Assembly (NCBI GenBank): GCA_965650335.1
Contig: CBFGOI010000066.1
Coordinates: forward strand, 1 to 25,576
Direction: 5' to 3'
Length of the DNA stretch: 25,576 bases
Source of the DNA: Paradesertivirga sp965650335
GTDB taxonomy: Bacteria; Bacteroidota; Bacteroidia; Sphingobacteriales; Sphingobacteriaceae
The notes beneath the pieces were generated by a model, which saw only the letters and a list, made by a program, of their open reading frames with translations, had not been told where the DNA came from and did no database searches. A program made the translations under genes and the position numbers. How positions within the stretch are numbered: the stretch's first letter is position 1; each line of letters begins with the position of its first letter. Positions 1 through 8,259 of the stretch are shown here, in pieces.

Positions 1-149
1 ATATTGACCGAAATCTGCCTCATTACATTCCACCCGTTAGATACTGTAAGGAATTTATCCGACAGAATACTGATCAACAGGCACAATGCAAAGAGCGCTA
101 TAAGCGATTGAAATTTTATCAGATAAGGTTTATATAATTTTAGTTCCAT
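1..149 (-). CDS. rbsC: Ribose-type sugar ABC transporter permease, N-terminal fragment
   Basis: This is the first 49 codons of a gene cut by the left window edge. It starts at an ATG (149-147), 9 bp after the stop of the ATPase gene. The translation begins MELKLYKPYLIKFQ, then a hydrophobic stretch (about residues 14-29, first membrane segment), then FLTVSNGWNVMRQISVN. The pattern FLTVSN...N(V/L)xRQxSVN is typical of the N-terminus of RbsC-family permeases (BPD_transp_2). Such permeases form the membrane channel of CUT2 importers together with an RbsA-type ATPase. The gene order (binding protein, DUF2291, ATPase, permease) supports the call. Ribose itself is not implied; the substrate depends on the binding protein. 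Confidence 0.8.
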   Translation of the reverse strand, partial: MELKLYKPYLIKFQSLIALFALCLLISILSDKFLTVSNGWNVMRQISVN

Positions 150-158
150 TACACTGGT

Positions 159-1661
159 TTAAATTGAATTAGGAATTGCTGCTTTTAAAATCACTTCTTC
201 ATTTGCCTCATTTATCGGAATTTGAGCCGTAACAGCACCTTCGGAAAGCACCATAACCCGGTCCGAAATCGTTAAAATTTCAGGCAACTCTGAGGACACC
301 ATAATGATTCCCATGCCTTTATCTGCAAGAGCTAGAATTAGCTTATATATCTCGTTTTTAGCGTTTATGTCTATGCCTCTGGTTGGTTCATCCAATAGGA
401 ATATTTTAGGATTAGTCGCCAGCCATTTTGCAATCACAATTTTCTGCTGGTTGCCTCCACTTAAGCTGTCGGCAGACTGCTTTCCTGACGATGTTTTAAT
501 CTTTAAGTCATCTGTGTATTTATCGCAGAGCTGAGATTCTTTCCAAAGATTCAGAATTCCCATGGTCTCCATATCCTTTAATGTGGTAATCCCGATATTT
601 TTCTGAACGTTCAGTCCCAGTACTAAACCGTCTTTTTTCCGATCCTCGGGCACCAAAGCCAGACCCGCATGTATGGCATCCATGGATGATGAAATCGAAA
701 GGTCTTTCCCTTCAATTGTCATTTCACATTTGGACAACTTAGGATGAAGTCCAAAAATAGCTTCCAACAGTTCCGTCCGTCCCGCTCCCATCAAGCCGAA
801 AACACCTAAAATCTCGCCTTTGTGTAAATTGAACGAGATATCTTTAAGCAGGTATTCATTTTTCTGATTTGGGTTTTTCAAGTACAGATTTCGAACACAA
901 AGCAGTTCTTCGAGATGCGCTTTGCAATCTTTACTGCGGATAAGATTGATCTCCCTGCCTACCATTTTCCGGATTATATCATCGGCATTAATGCCTTCCA
1001 TACTCCCCGATTCAATCAGTTTTCCATCCCGTAAAACGATATACCGATCGGCTATTTTAAACAGCTCATCCAATTTATGTGAAATATAAACGATGGCTTT
1101 GTTTTCCTTCCGCAGATCGTCAATAATCTCGAACAATACTTTCACTTCGCTTTCGCTGATGGCGGAAGTTGGCTCGTCCATGATGATCACATCCGACTCG
1201 GTTAACAGCGCTTTCGCGATTTCTACCACCTGCTGCTGTCCAACTTTCAAATCAATCATCGTCGTGTCCGGATCAATATTCAGCTTTAGCCGTTTTAGCA
1301 AATGCTCCGTTTTTAATCGCATTGCCTTTTTATCCAGACCGGCCCAATCGGTAAGTTCCCTTCCCAGGAAAATATTTTCTGTTATACTTAAATGCGGGAT
1401 AAGATTAAGTTCCTGGTGAATAATCGCAATTCCTTGCTCCTGAGCTTGCTTCGGATTATTAAAGCGAACTTCTTTACCCTTAAAAAGGATTTTCCCTTCA
1501 TAATCAGGATACACGCCTGAAAGGATTTTCATCAAAGTCGATTTTCCCGCGCCGTTTTCCCCGATAATGGCAGTAACTTCTCCAGCATGAATTTCCAGAT
1601 TAATGTTATCAAGCGCCGGAATACCTGCAAATCGTTTACTTATGTTTTCTACAACTAGCAT
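159..1661 (-). CDS. rbsA: Ribose-type sugar ABC transporter ATPase (duplicated nucleotide-binding domains)
   Basis: This 500-residue protein has the usual length and two-domain layout of RbsA/MglA/XylG ATPases, which power CUT2 sugar importers from the cytoplasmic face. Domain 1 (about 1-235) has Walker A GENGAGKST at 34-42, signature-like VGQQQ near 140-144 and Walker B VIIMDEPT at 158-165. Domain 2 (about 250-500) has a degenerate Walker A, GLMGAGRTE at 289-297, then LSGGNQQ at 400-406 and FLLDEPTRGID at 421-431. The degenerate second P-loop is normal for the family. It follows the DUF2291 gene by 15 bp and precedes the permease gene by 9 bp, so co-transcription is likely. Substrate is not readable from the ATPase; the rbsA symbol denotes family only. 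Confidence 0.93.
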   Translation of the reverse strand: MLVVENISKRFAGIPALDNINLEIHAGEVTAIIGENGAGKSTLMKILSGVYPDYEGKILFKGKEVRFNNPKQAQEQGIAIIHQELNLIPHLSITENIFLGRELTDWAGLDKKAMRLKTEHLLKRLKLNIDPDTTMIDLKVGQQQVVEIAKALLTESDVIIMDEPTSAISESEVKVLFEIIDDLRKENKAIVYISHKLDELFKIADRYIVLRDGKLIESGSMEGINADDIIRKMVGREINLIRSKDCKAHLEELLCVRNLYLKNPNQKNEYLLKDISFNLHKGEILGVFGLMGAGRTELLEAIFGLHPKLSKCEMTIEGKDLSISSSMDAIHAGLALVPEDRKKDGLVLGLNVQKNIGITTLKDMETMGILNLWKESQLCDKYTDDLKIKTSSGKQSADSLSGGNQQKIVIAKWLATNPKIFLLDEPTRGIDINAKNEIYKLILALADKGMGIIMVSSELPEILTISDRVMVLSEGAVTAQIPINEANEEVILKAAIPNSI

Positions 1662-1676
1662 ATTTGAGCGTTTGGG

Positions 1677-2312
1677 TTACTGAGTTTTAAGCAATTTTAA
1701 TTGCACCGGAGTAAGTTCAATGTCCTTCAGGTTTAAAAATTTCCTGTTCAATTCTATTGCTCCCACAAATTGCACCTTATCATTTTCGGTTACATTTTTC
1801 TTGAACGATGGCAACACTTCTGCTCTGATAATCTTATTTATACCAGCAGAAACCTCGTTGAAAATTCCTGTGTTATCGAATTCATTCATATTCAACAAGC
1901 CCGAAGCATCTCTTACCGCATTTCCATAAACATATTCCGTCGCAATTCTAACTTTTTGATTTTCAGCTCCCGCAATATTTAGTTCTACATCATTTTCATT
2001 GATCGAAGTCACTAAGCCCTCTCCTTTTATCATGAAGTACTGCAGATTCCCGATTCCTAGAGCGTGAGCATGATCTTTAAAGGCTTTGTCGGGATTGGTT
2101 TTAAGTAAAGTAACCAATGTATTTATTTCGATGGCCTTATTTAAAGATGGCATCAGTTTTTTATCCCAAAATTTGCGGGTATATTCTTCTGTATTAAATT
2201 TTCCGTCTGCAATTCCGGCTTGCACCTCACTCAGTTTTTTAAAATACACCGAGTTATAGCCAATGAACAAAACCACGACAAGTGCTATCAGATATTTTAA
2301 AATCTTCATCAT
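1677..2312 (-). CDS. DUF2291 family membrane-anchored periplasmic protein of a sugar ABC operon
   Basis: This is a 211-residue protein with one N-terminal hydrophobic segment (about residues 4-20) and a soluble remainder, so probably a periplasmic protein held by an uncleaved anchor. It matches the DUF2291 pattern as I recall it: KFWDKKLMPSL (about 48-58), then a segment around HALGIGNLQYFMIKGEG. DUF2291 genes are typically found in ribose-type ABC operons between the binding protein and the ATPase, which is the position here (3 bp after the binding-protein stop, 15 bp before rbsA). The molecular role is not established; an accessory part of the importer is the natural inference. Two consecutive ATG codons (2312 and 2309) are possible starts. 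Confidence 0.75.
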   Translation of the reverse strand: MMKILKYLIALVVVLFIGYNSVYFKKLSEVQAGIADGKFNTEEYTRKFWDKKLMPSLNKAIEINTLVTLLKTNPDKAFKDHAHALGIGNLQYFMIKGEGLVTSINENDVELNIAGAENQKVRIATEYVYGNAVRDASGLLNMNEFDNTGIFNEVSAGINKIIRAEVLPSFKKNVTENDKVQFVGAIELNRKFLNLKDIELTPVQLKLLKTQ

Positions 2313-2315
2313 GAT

Positions 2316-3248
2316 CTATTTAGAAAGGTAATTATCAATGTTTTCAGCTGTCACTAACTCCACTGCCACCGGAACTTTTTGAGGAAAATCACGCTTTCCG
2401 TTAAAGTATTCCTGCGCATACAAAGCCGCTGTTTCGGCCATTATTTTTGGATACTGCATTCCGGTAGCTTTAAGCTTACCTTCTTTTATAGACTGTAAAG
2501 CATCATCCGCCCCATCAAAACCAAATACTTTTACACGGTTAGCCTTGCCAGCAGCAAACAGGGCCTGGTAAGCACCCATTGCCATGGCATCATTTCCACA
2601 AAAAACAGCGTCAATGTCAGGGTTGGCCTGTAAAACCGATTCCAAAACCTCCATCGCTTTGTTACGGTCAAAATCAGCACTTTGCTGGGCAACCATTTTC
2701 AAGCCCGGATAATTATCTACCACACTATGAAATCCTTTTGAACGGGCCCAGGTGTTGTTATCACCTACAATGCCAAGTATTTCAACATACTTTCCTTTTT
2801 TATTCATCTTCTGAACAAAGTATTTGCCCATTGCGATACATCCTGAATAACTATCAGATAAAATTTGAGAAGTCGCTACCTCGGTAGAATTCACTTCCCT
2901 GTCCATGCAAAAAACTGGAATGCCTGCTTCTTTAGCTTTCGCGACGTTTATGATGGATCCATCCGCATCAGTAGGATTAAATAAAACGGCATTAAAGCCT
3001 CCGGTTATCGCATTTTCGAAATGATCTGCTTCTAAGGCCGTATTGTTTTGAGAGTCGAAAATTTTTGTTTCATATCCTAATGTTCTGGCCTTTGCAGCAG
3101 CTGTTTCTGCCAGCACTACAAACCAGGGATTATTAAGCGTAGAAACGATTACTGCAATTTTTTTGGGTTTATTGGAAGCAGCTTCATTTCTACAGGCACC
3201 AGCTGTTATTAGCGATACTAGCAAAAAGAACAGGTAAATTCTCTTCAT
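2316..3248 (-). CDS. rbsB: Sugar ABC transporter substrate-binding lipoprotein (RbsB-like)
   Basis: This is a 310-residue periplasmic binding protein of the type-1 (RbsB, Peripla_BP_4) family. I chose the ATG at 3248 because it gives a clean lipoprotein signal peptide: MKR, a hydrophobic core, then AGAC with the lipidated Cys at residue 19. A longer open frame runs to 3314 but adds an unlikely polar leader. The mature part begins KKIAVIVSTLNNPWF, the usual first strand and sugar-contact region, and later has DFDRNKA and CGNDAMAMGA, typical of ribose/galactose binders. It would capture a monosaccharide for the adjacent ATPase and permease. The exact sugar is unknown; an apiose- or pentose-like ligand is only an inference from the neighbouring isomerase and transketolase genes. 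Confidence 0.88.
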   Translation of the reverse strand: MKRIYLFFLLVSLITAGACRNEAASNKPKKIAVIVSTLNNPWFVVLAETAAAKARTLGYETKIFDSQNNTALEADHFENAITGGFNAVLFNPTDADGSIINVAKAKEAGIPVFCMDREVNSTEVATSQILSDSYSGCIAMGKYFVQKMNKKGKYVEILGIVGDNNTWARSKGFHSVVDNYPGLKMVAQQSADFDRNKAMEVLESVLQANPDIDAVFCGNDAMAMGAYQALFAAGKANRVKVFGFDGADDALQSIKEGKLKATGMQYPKIMAETAALYAQEYFNGKRDFPQKVPVAVELVTAENIDNYLSK

Positions 3249-3299
3249 TTTAAATTGGTTAAATTGGTTTATAGGGTTAATGTTTATTTGATTTGAGGC

Positions 3300-3321
3300 G
3301 CATCTCTCATGCATGAGATGC
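3300..3321 (-). repeat. Perfect inverted repeat in the transketolase/binding-protein spacer
   Basis: The arms GCATCTC (3300-3306) and GAGATGC (3315-3321) are perfect 7-bp reverse complements around the 8-bp loop TCATGCAT, which itself contains the palindrome ATGCAT. It lies in the 127-bp spacer between the transketolase C-subunit stop and the start of the binding-protein gene. No T-run follows it in the transcribed direction, so it does not look like an intrinsic terminator. It could be an operator or an RNA hairpin that sets the relative level of the binding protein. Function is inferred only. Confidence 0.5.
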
Positions 3322-3375
3322 TGAATATATTTTCGGTATCTCGTGCTTCATTATACTGCCTTCTTTACATCTATT

Positions 3376-4341
3376 TCATTTCACAAGTTTCAATACCACA
3401 TCTGTAATTCCATTTTCAGAAAGGCCATAGTGATTGAAAATATCATTCTGTGATCCTGTAACTGTATATTCATCTGGAATACCCATTATTTTGAATGGGT
3501 TTCGATAGTTGTTTTCCATTAAAAACGATGCACAAGCTTCGCCTAAACCACCAAACACACTATGCTCTTCAACCGTTACAATCGGCTTTCCGCTTTTTGC
3601 GATTTCAGCGAGCAAATCATAGTCTAATGGCTTAATGGTATGCATACTGATTACAGTTGCATTAAGCTGGTGCTCTGCTTGAAGCTTTTCTGCCGCCTGC
3701 AATGCAGGATAAACAGTTTCACCCGTCCCGATTATGGTAAGATCGGTTCCCTGCCTTATAATCCTTCCCTTTCCAAATTGGAAGTCTTTTTCGCCGATAC
3801 TCGGAAGATGGGGCATATTCTTTTTCCCGAAGCGTAGATAAATAGGTTTGTCTAATTCGGCTGCAAGTCTAATTGCCTGTTCCGTTTCATAATTATCAGC
3901 CGGAGCTACCACTATCAAATTATTAACAGCACGTAAGGCTGCAAAATCGTGCAGACTGTGATGTGTTGAGCCTAAAGCGCCATAACTTACGCCTGCGCTG
4001 ATTCCGATTAAGCTAACCGGATTATCAGAATAGGCGACATCGTTTTTTATCTGTTCAAACGACCGTGCTGTAAGAAAACACGCCGGCGAAACAGCGAACA
4101 CCTTCTTTCCCGCGGAAGCGATACCGGCAGCAACGCCAACTAGATTCTGTTCGGCTATACCGATTTCTATAATTTGCTTGGGGAATTTTTGTCCGAAAGG
4201 AACAAGTTTCCCTGAGCCTCTTGAATCGCTGGTTACCACGATGATATCTCTATCGTTTTCCGCCAATTTTTGAAGCGTTTCTGAAAACGTTTCAAGGTTC
4301 GCCTGACCAATTCCCGGTTTTTTATCTGTAACTATTTCCAA
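3376..4341 (-). CDS. Transketolase, C-terminal subunit (split transketolase)
   Basis: This 321-residue protein carries the pyrimidine-binding and C-terminal domains of transketolase. The motif EIGIAEQN (59-66) includes the Glu (E64) that activates thiamine diphosphate. FAVSPACFLTARSFEQI and GSTHHSLHD follow, as in split transketolases. It pairs with the N-half encoded 11 bp upstream to transfer a two-carbon unit between a ketose phosphate and an aldose phosphate. The only in-frame start that keeps the conserved N-terminus is TTG at 4341-4339; no ATG or GTG is available nearby. Split transketolases serve the pentose phosphate pathway in some organisms. A published specialised pair is apulose-4-phosphate transketolase (AptA/AptB), which the context makes a candidate, but the sequence alone does not decide substrate. 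Confidence 0.88.
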   Translation of the reverse strand: MEIVTDKKPGIGQANLETFSETLQKLAENDRDIIVVTSDSRGSGKLVPFGQKFPKQIIEIGIAEQNLVGVAAGIASAGKKVFAVSPACFLTARSFEQIKNDVAYSDNPVSLIGISAGVSYGALGSTHHSLHDFAALRAVNNLIVVAPADNYETEQAIRLAAELDKPIYLRFGKKNMPHLPSIGEKDFQFGKGRIIRQGTDLTIIGTGETVYPALQAAEKLQAEHQLNATVISMHTIKPLDYDLLAEIAKSGKPIVTVEEHSVFGGLGEACASFLMENNYRNPFKIMGIPDEYTVTGSQNDIFNHYGLSENGITDVVLKLVK

Positions 4342-4352
4342 GTCCTTATTAT

Positions 4353-5180
4353 TTAATTTAAAGAAACCATAACCGCGTCCAGCTCCTTCAAAGCTGTTTC
4401 ATACTCTTGTTCTGACGGTACGCCATGGTGCCATTTAAGCTGATCTTCCATATAGCTCACGCCTTTCCCTTTAACTGTATGCGCAATAATTAAACTGGGT
4501 TTGCCGGCTTCAAACGGCATGCTCGCAAACGTTTCTTTCAGTTGCTGATAATCGTGACCATCGACATGCTTTACCGCCCAGCCAAAACTTTCAAACTTCT
4601 GATCAATTGGATCGGTATTACAGACATCCATTGTGCGCCCCGAAATCTGAAGTTTGTTGTGGTCAATAATGGCGCAAAGATTATCCAGCTTATAATGCGA
4701 TGCTGTTAGTGCAGCTTCCCAGTTTGAGCCTTCGGGTAATTCACCATCACCCAAAAGGGTGAATACCTTAAAGGTTTTATCATCAAGCTTAGCAGCAATA
4801 GCATTTCCCACGCTCAAAGAAAGTCCGTGGCCGAGAGCACCTGTATTTTGCTCCACACCATGAACTTTTTTGGTAGGATGACCGATATAATGCGATTTGT
4901 ATTTGCACAAAGTTTCAAGGTCCGATTCAGGGAAAAACCCTTTATCGGCCAGAACAACAAAAAGTGCTTCGACACAATGCCCCTTACTTTGAATGTAGCG
5001 GTCCCTGTCCGGGGAGGTAAAATTTTCCGGACCAACATTAAGCACCTCATTATACAGTACATTTAGAATATCGATGCACGACAAACTGCCACCTGTATGG
5101 CCTGCTTTTGCACCATAAATGTATTTGAGTATCTTTTTGCGATACTCTACTGATTTTGCTTTAAGTTCTTTTTCTGTCAT
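4353..5180 (-). CDS. Transketolase, N-terminal thiamine-diphosphate-binding subunit
   Basis: This 275-residue protein is the N-terminal half of transketolase. The thiamine-diphosphate/metal motif begins GDGELPEG at 144-151 and ends at HNK near 174-176. The conserved active-site histidines appear in GHTGGSLS (H28) and LGHGLS (H118). ATG at 5180 gives the usual MTEKEL-type start; a GTG at 5195 would add five residues and is less likely. It starts 20 bp after the isomerase-like gene stop and is followed 11 bp later by the C-terminal half, so the two subunits are almost certainly co-expressed in equal amounts. A location beside a dedicated sugar isomerase and importer suggests a catabolic rather than housekeeping transketolase. 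Confidence 0.9.
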   Translation of the reverse strand: MTEKELKAKSVEYRKKILKYIYGAKAGHTGGSLSCIDILNVLYNEVLNVGPENFTSPDRDRYIQSKGHCVEALFVVLADKGFFPESDLETLCKYKSHYIGHPTKKVHGVEQNTGALGHGLSLSVGNAIAAKLDDKTFKVFTLLGDGELPEGSNWEAALTASHYKLDNLCAIIDHNKLQISGRTMDVCNTDPIDQKFESFGWAVKHVDGHDYQQLKETFASMPFEAGKPSLIIAHTVKGKGVSYMEDQLKWHHGVPSEQEYETALKELDAVMVSLN

Positions 5181-5200
5181 GATCTTAAAATTCACTCAGC

Positions 5201-6607
5201 TTAATGCTGATAGATTTCCCAACCGAGATAATTTTCGAATGCTTCTTTTAAAATCCCGGCAGTTTTGGAAGCATTCATCACCACATGATGTTCGAATCCG
5301 TTTCTGCATACGTATTGCATCAATCCCTGCAGGTTATCAATTTTAGCAACAGCTCTGTTTCCAAACGTATTAAGCTCGTCATCTGTAAGCATTCCTTCAC
5401 CGAAGTAAGCCTTAATCACACCTCTTGTATCGTCTGTACTGATTCTGCCGTAGGTTAATGGCATTGCAGGTGTACGTCCATCAAGCGCACCGTAGGTATT
5501 TTCGACTCCAACAGTAGTCCCCAAAATTGGCGCGTTGCTTATGGTAATATCCGGAAGGAATGATTTCGCCCAGTTTCCGCAATGGAACAGCACACATTTC
5601 TCTTCGTCGGATGCATAGTTGTTGTTCCAATCGACCAAAGCACTCGGCGAACCTGAGGCCAACTGCATCGCATACATGGTCAATGTTCCTGTAACATCTA
5701 CTTCGCAAGCACTTGGAAGCATATTTTCGCTCATCATGCTCATGCTGGTGCAGACGTTACAGCCATAATTCTTTTGCAAAGATGTCCAGCATTGTATCGC
5801 GGTAGCATCTAATGAATTATCCTTCATGAAATCATTTAGCACCACATCAAGCTTGGCAATCTGGATCAAGGCTTCGTTTGGAGTAGATCCTGTCGGGGCG
5901 TAATTTGCTATTTTTTCAAGACGCTCTTTAACTACCAAATCATCTTTGGTTAACTTGTTGGTGTTTCCTAAAATCTCTGAAAGATCTACAGTAACAACAG
6001 AAATTCCGTGACGCTGTAATATTTTCTCGCTATAGCGTACGGTGTTAAAACCACCTGGCCTTGCGCCAACAGCGCCAATACGTACAGTTCTCAAACCCTT
6101 CACGACGCGACAAACACCTAAGAAATTTGTAAGGTCTTCGATGAAAGATGGATCAGATGGATGAACCACATGCTTTGTGGTTAATGTATATTTTATACCG
6201 AACTGGTACAGGTTGTTGCAAACGGAGATTTTTCCGCACCATGAATCTCGTCTTCTGGCGACATCCAGTTTATCCAAATCGTCAGGATAAGCCTGAATTA
6301 AAACGGGAACGTTTAAACCAGCCATTTTAAGTGTTTCGGCTACTCCACGTTCATCGCCAAAGTTTGGAAGTACAACTAAAACTCCCATGATCTCGTCCTG
6401 ATGTTTTCTGAATAACTCAGCACATTTTTGAGCATCGTGGAAGGTTTCTACACCGCCCAGTTTTGATTGGCCTTCGTCTAAAAGTATAGGCTTAATGTTG
6501 AGCTTTGTTAATTGTTCAATAATTTCGGTTCTTGCATCAGCAACCAGTCTGTCCGGGAAAAAATCCCTGTTACCGATTATTACGCCTAAGCTTATTGGTT
6601 CTTTCAT
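5201..6607 (-). CDS. L-fucose/L-arabinose isomerase family protein (FucI-like sugar isomerase)
   Basis: This 468-residue cytoplasmic protein belongs to the FucI/AraA superfamily (COG2407), which interconverts aldoses and ketoses with a divalent metal. The candidate metal and acid-base residues are visible: E302 in ACEVDVTG (300-307), D326 in ALVDWNN (323-329) and H342 in FHCGNW. It is shorter than E. coli FucI (about 590 residues) and fits the shorter group whose members mostly have undetermined substrates. The gene sits between a symporter and the split transketolase, so it probably makes the ketose that, after phosphorylation, feeds the transketolase. No kinase is present in the window. Substrate could be L-fucose-like, a pentose, or a branched pentose such as apiose; I cannot tell from sequence. 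Confidence 0.8.
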   Translation of the reverse strand: MKEPISLGVIIGNRDFFPDRLVADARTEIIEQLTKLNIKPILLDEGQSKLGGVETFHDAQKCAELFRKHQDEIMGVLVVLPNFGDERGVAETLKMAGLNVPVLIQAYPDDLDKLDVARRRDSWCGKISVCNNLYQFGIKYTLTTKHVVHPSDPSFIEDLTNFLGVCRVVKGLRTVRIGAVGARPGGFNTVRYSEKILQRHGISVVTVDLSEILGNTNKLTKDDLVVKERLEKIANYAPTGSTPNEALIQIAKLDVVLNDFMKDNSLDATAIQCWTSLQKNYGCNVCTSMSMMSENMLPSACEVDVTGTLTMYAMQLASGSPSALVDWNNNYASDEEKCVLFHCGNWAKSFLPDITISNAPILGTTVGVENTYGALDGRTPAMPLTYGRISTDDTRGVIKAYFGEGMLTDDELNTFGNRAVAKIDNLQGLMQYVCRNGFEHHVVMNASKTAGILKEAFENYLGWEIYQH

Positions 6608-6645
6608 TTGATTAAATGCTTTTGTTAGCTAATATTTTTGTTCAA

Positions 6646-8235
6646 TTAATGTCCGTTAAAGAAGATATACAAGCCTACCATTACGATAATCAGCGCTATC
6701 CATAATGCCCACACCTGTTTTGAAGGCTTGGCCAGGTTTGTATAATCAAGTATGTTTCTTTCGTTTGATGCGGCTTTTTTATCCAGCACTGTAATTAGAA
6801 ACGCGAATACGGAAAGCAGCACGAAAATGTAAAACGACAATTGCAAGAAGTGCGGCCACTGAGGGTATTCTGCCGATGGAAATACCCATAGATACAATAC
6901 ACCAATGCCGAGACTGATAACTGTTCCAGCTGTTAAGGTGAAGTTTGCAGCCTTTGTTGTGGTTCTTTTCCATAATACGCCAAAAAGGAAAACGACCGAC
7001 ATGGGTGGTGCAATAAAGCCCAAGATAGATTGAAACACATCGAAAAGATTTAATCCTTTTATACTATCGATAGCAAGAGTTATAAAAATTGCGATTATCG
7101 CTCCGGCGACGTTTACCAAACGTCCTATTCTAATTATCTCTGCGGGACTTGCATCTGGCTTATGGTTTTTTACATAGATATCCATTGTAAAAACTGTACT
7201 TAACGAGTTCAGGGCAGAGCCTATAGTACTGATCAAGGCGGCAATTAAAACCACAATGATCAAACCTATCATCCCGGAAGGAAAAAGCTGGGTTACCATG
7301 GTTATATACGCTTCGTCCGGACTTTTCAAATTAGGAAAGAGAACATAGCAAAGAATCCCCGGAAGGATAAATAATGGCACATCCAAAATTTTGAGCCAGC
7401 CGATAAAATTAACACCTAGCTGTCCTTGCTTTAATGTTTTTGCTCCCAATACCGATTGCACCATCGATTGATCGGTGCACCAAAACCAGACGCCCATAAT
7501 CGGGTAACCTAAAACGATGGCTAACCATGGATAATTTTTATCATCGGCAGGCAACAACAAGTTCCAGAAGCTTGAGGGTGTATGATTGTAAACTTCCATA
7601 ATGCCGCCTGCTTTCATAAAACCGAATACGGTTAATAAAAGAGAAACTGCAATCAATAGCAACATCTGAAACACGTTGGTATAGGCAATTGCTTTTAATC
7701 CGCCTGCAATAGAAAAACAAGCTGCCAACAACACCATACTGATTACAGACAGCCACATTGGAAAGCCTAACAGCTGACGAATTAATATGCCGCCGGCAAA
7801 TAACGTCAAAGCCAGCCAGGAGATTAAAATTGTTATTAATGTGTACCAGGCCAGGATATTCCGGGTAGAATCGCCGAAGCGTTTTCCCATAAATTCTGGC
7901 AATGTTTGCACCCTGGCATGCAAATACCTCGGAGCGAAAACTACGGCCAGCAGAAAAATAAACACAAAAGCATACCAGGCAAAATTACCGGCCACAATAC
8001 CTGTTGTATATCCAATACTCGCCGAAGCAATCAACATTGAAGGACCAACATTGGTACCCCACATGTTTAAACCAATACTTGCCCAGCCCAATGAATTTCC
8101 GGCAAGAAACAAATTTTCGTCACTCTTTTTATCTTTAACAAAACTTACCCAGTACCCAATGCCAAGCAGTATTAGGAGGTATACAACTACAACGATAAAA
8201 TCTACAGGCTGTAGAAAACTATTGATATCCTTCAT
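6646..8235 (-). CDS. Sodium:solute symporter (SSS family), probable sugar transporter
   Basis: This 529-residue integral membrane protein has the length and hydrophobic pattern of SSS-family sodium/sugar cotransporters (about 13-14 membrane segments). Recognisable features are an N-terminal segment starting near residue 12, MWGTNVGPSMLIASASIGYTTG (core of the first unwound helix region, about 58-79), WYTLITI, IMGVWFWCTDQSMVQ, and STIGSALNSLSTVFTMD. The WxxTDQxxVQ element is common in SGLT-like bacterial sugar symporters. It would import a monosaccharide or small glycoside across the inner membrane using the sodium gradient. It lies 24 bp after the oxidoreductase gene and 38 bp before the isomerase gene. 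Its presence alongside a complete ABC importer suggests two substrates or two affinities. Confidence 0.9.
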   Translation of the reverse strand: MKDINSFLQPVDFIVVVVYLLILLGIGYWVSFVKDKKSDENLFLAGNSLGWASIGLNMWGTNVGPSMLIASASIGYTTGIVAGNFAWYAFVFIFLLAVVFAPRYLHARVQTLPEFMGKRFGDSTRNILAWYTLITILISWLALTLFAGGILIRQLLGFPMWLSVISMVLLAACFSIAGGLKAIAYTNVFQMLLLIAVSLLLTVFGFMKAGGIMEVYNHTPSSFWNLLLPADDKNYPWLAIVLGYPIMGVWFWCTDQSMVQSVLGAKTLKQGQLGVNFIGWLKILDVPLFILPGILCYVLFPNLKSPDEAYITMVTQLFPSGMIGLIIVVLIAALISTIGSALNSLSTVFTMDIYVKNHKPDASPAEIIRIGRLVNVAGAIIAIFITLAIDSIKGLNLFDVFQSILGFIAPPMSVVFLFGVLWKRTTTKAANFTLTAGTVISLGIGVLYLWVFPSAEYPQWPHFLQLSFYIFVLLSVFAFLITVLDKKAASNERNILDYTNLAKPSKQVWALWIALIIVMVGLYIFFNGH

Positions 8236-8259
8236 TTAATTGATTAGTTGTTTTAAGGT

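Noticed and set aside
1093..1419. 108-codon open frame on the plus strand
   Set aside because: It is antisense to the first ATPase domain, is serine-rich, and shows no recognisable domain or start signal.
3249..3314. 22-residue N-terminal extension of the binding protein
   Set aside because: The internal ATG at 3248 gives a proper lipoprotein signal with a lipobox. The extension is polar and would bury that signal.
7787..8239. 150-codon open frame on the plus strand
   Set aside because: It lies wholly opposite the symporter gene, has no family pattern, and its peptide is the antisense of membrane-segment codons. It is a shadow frame.
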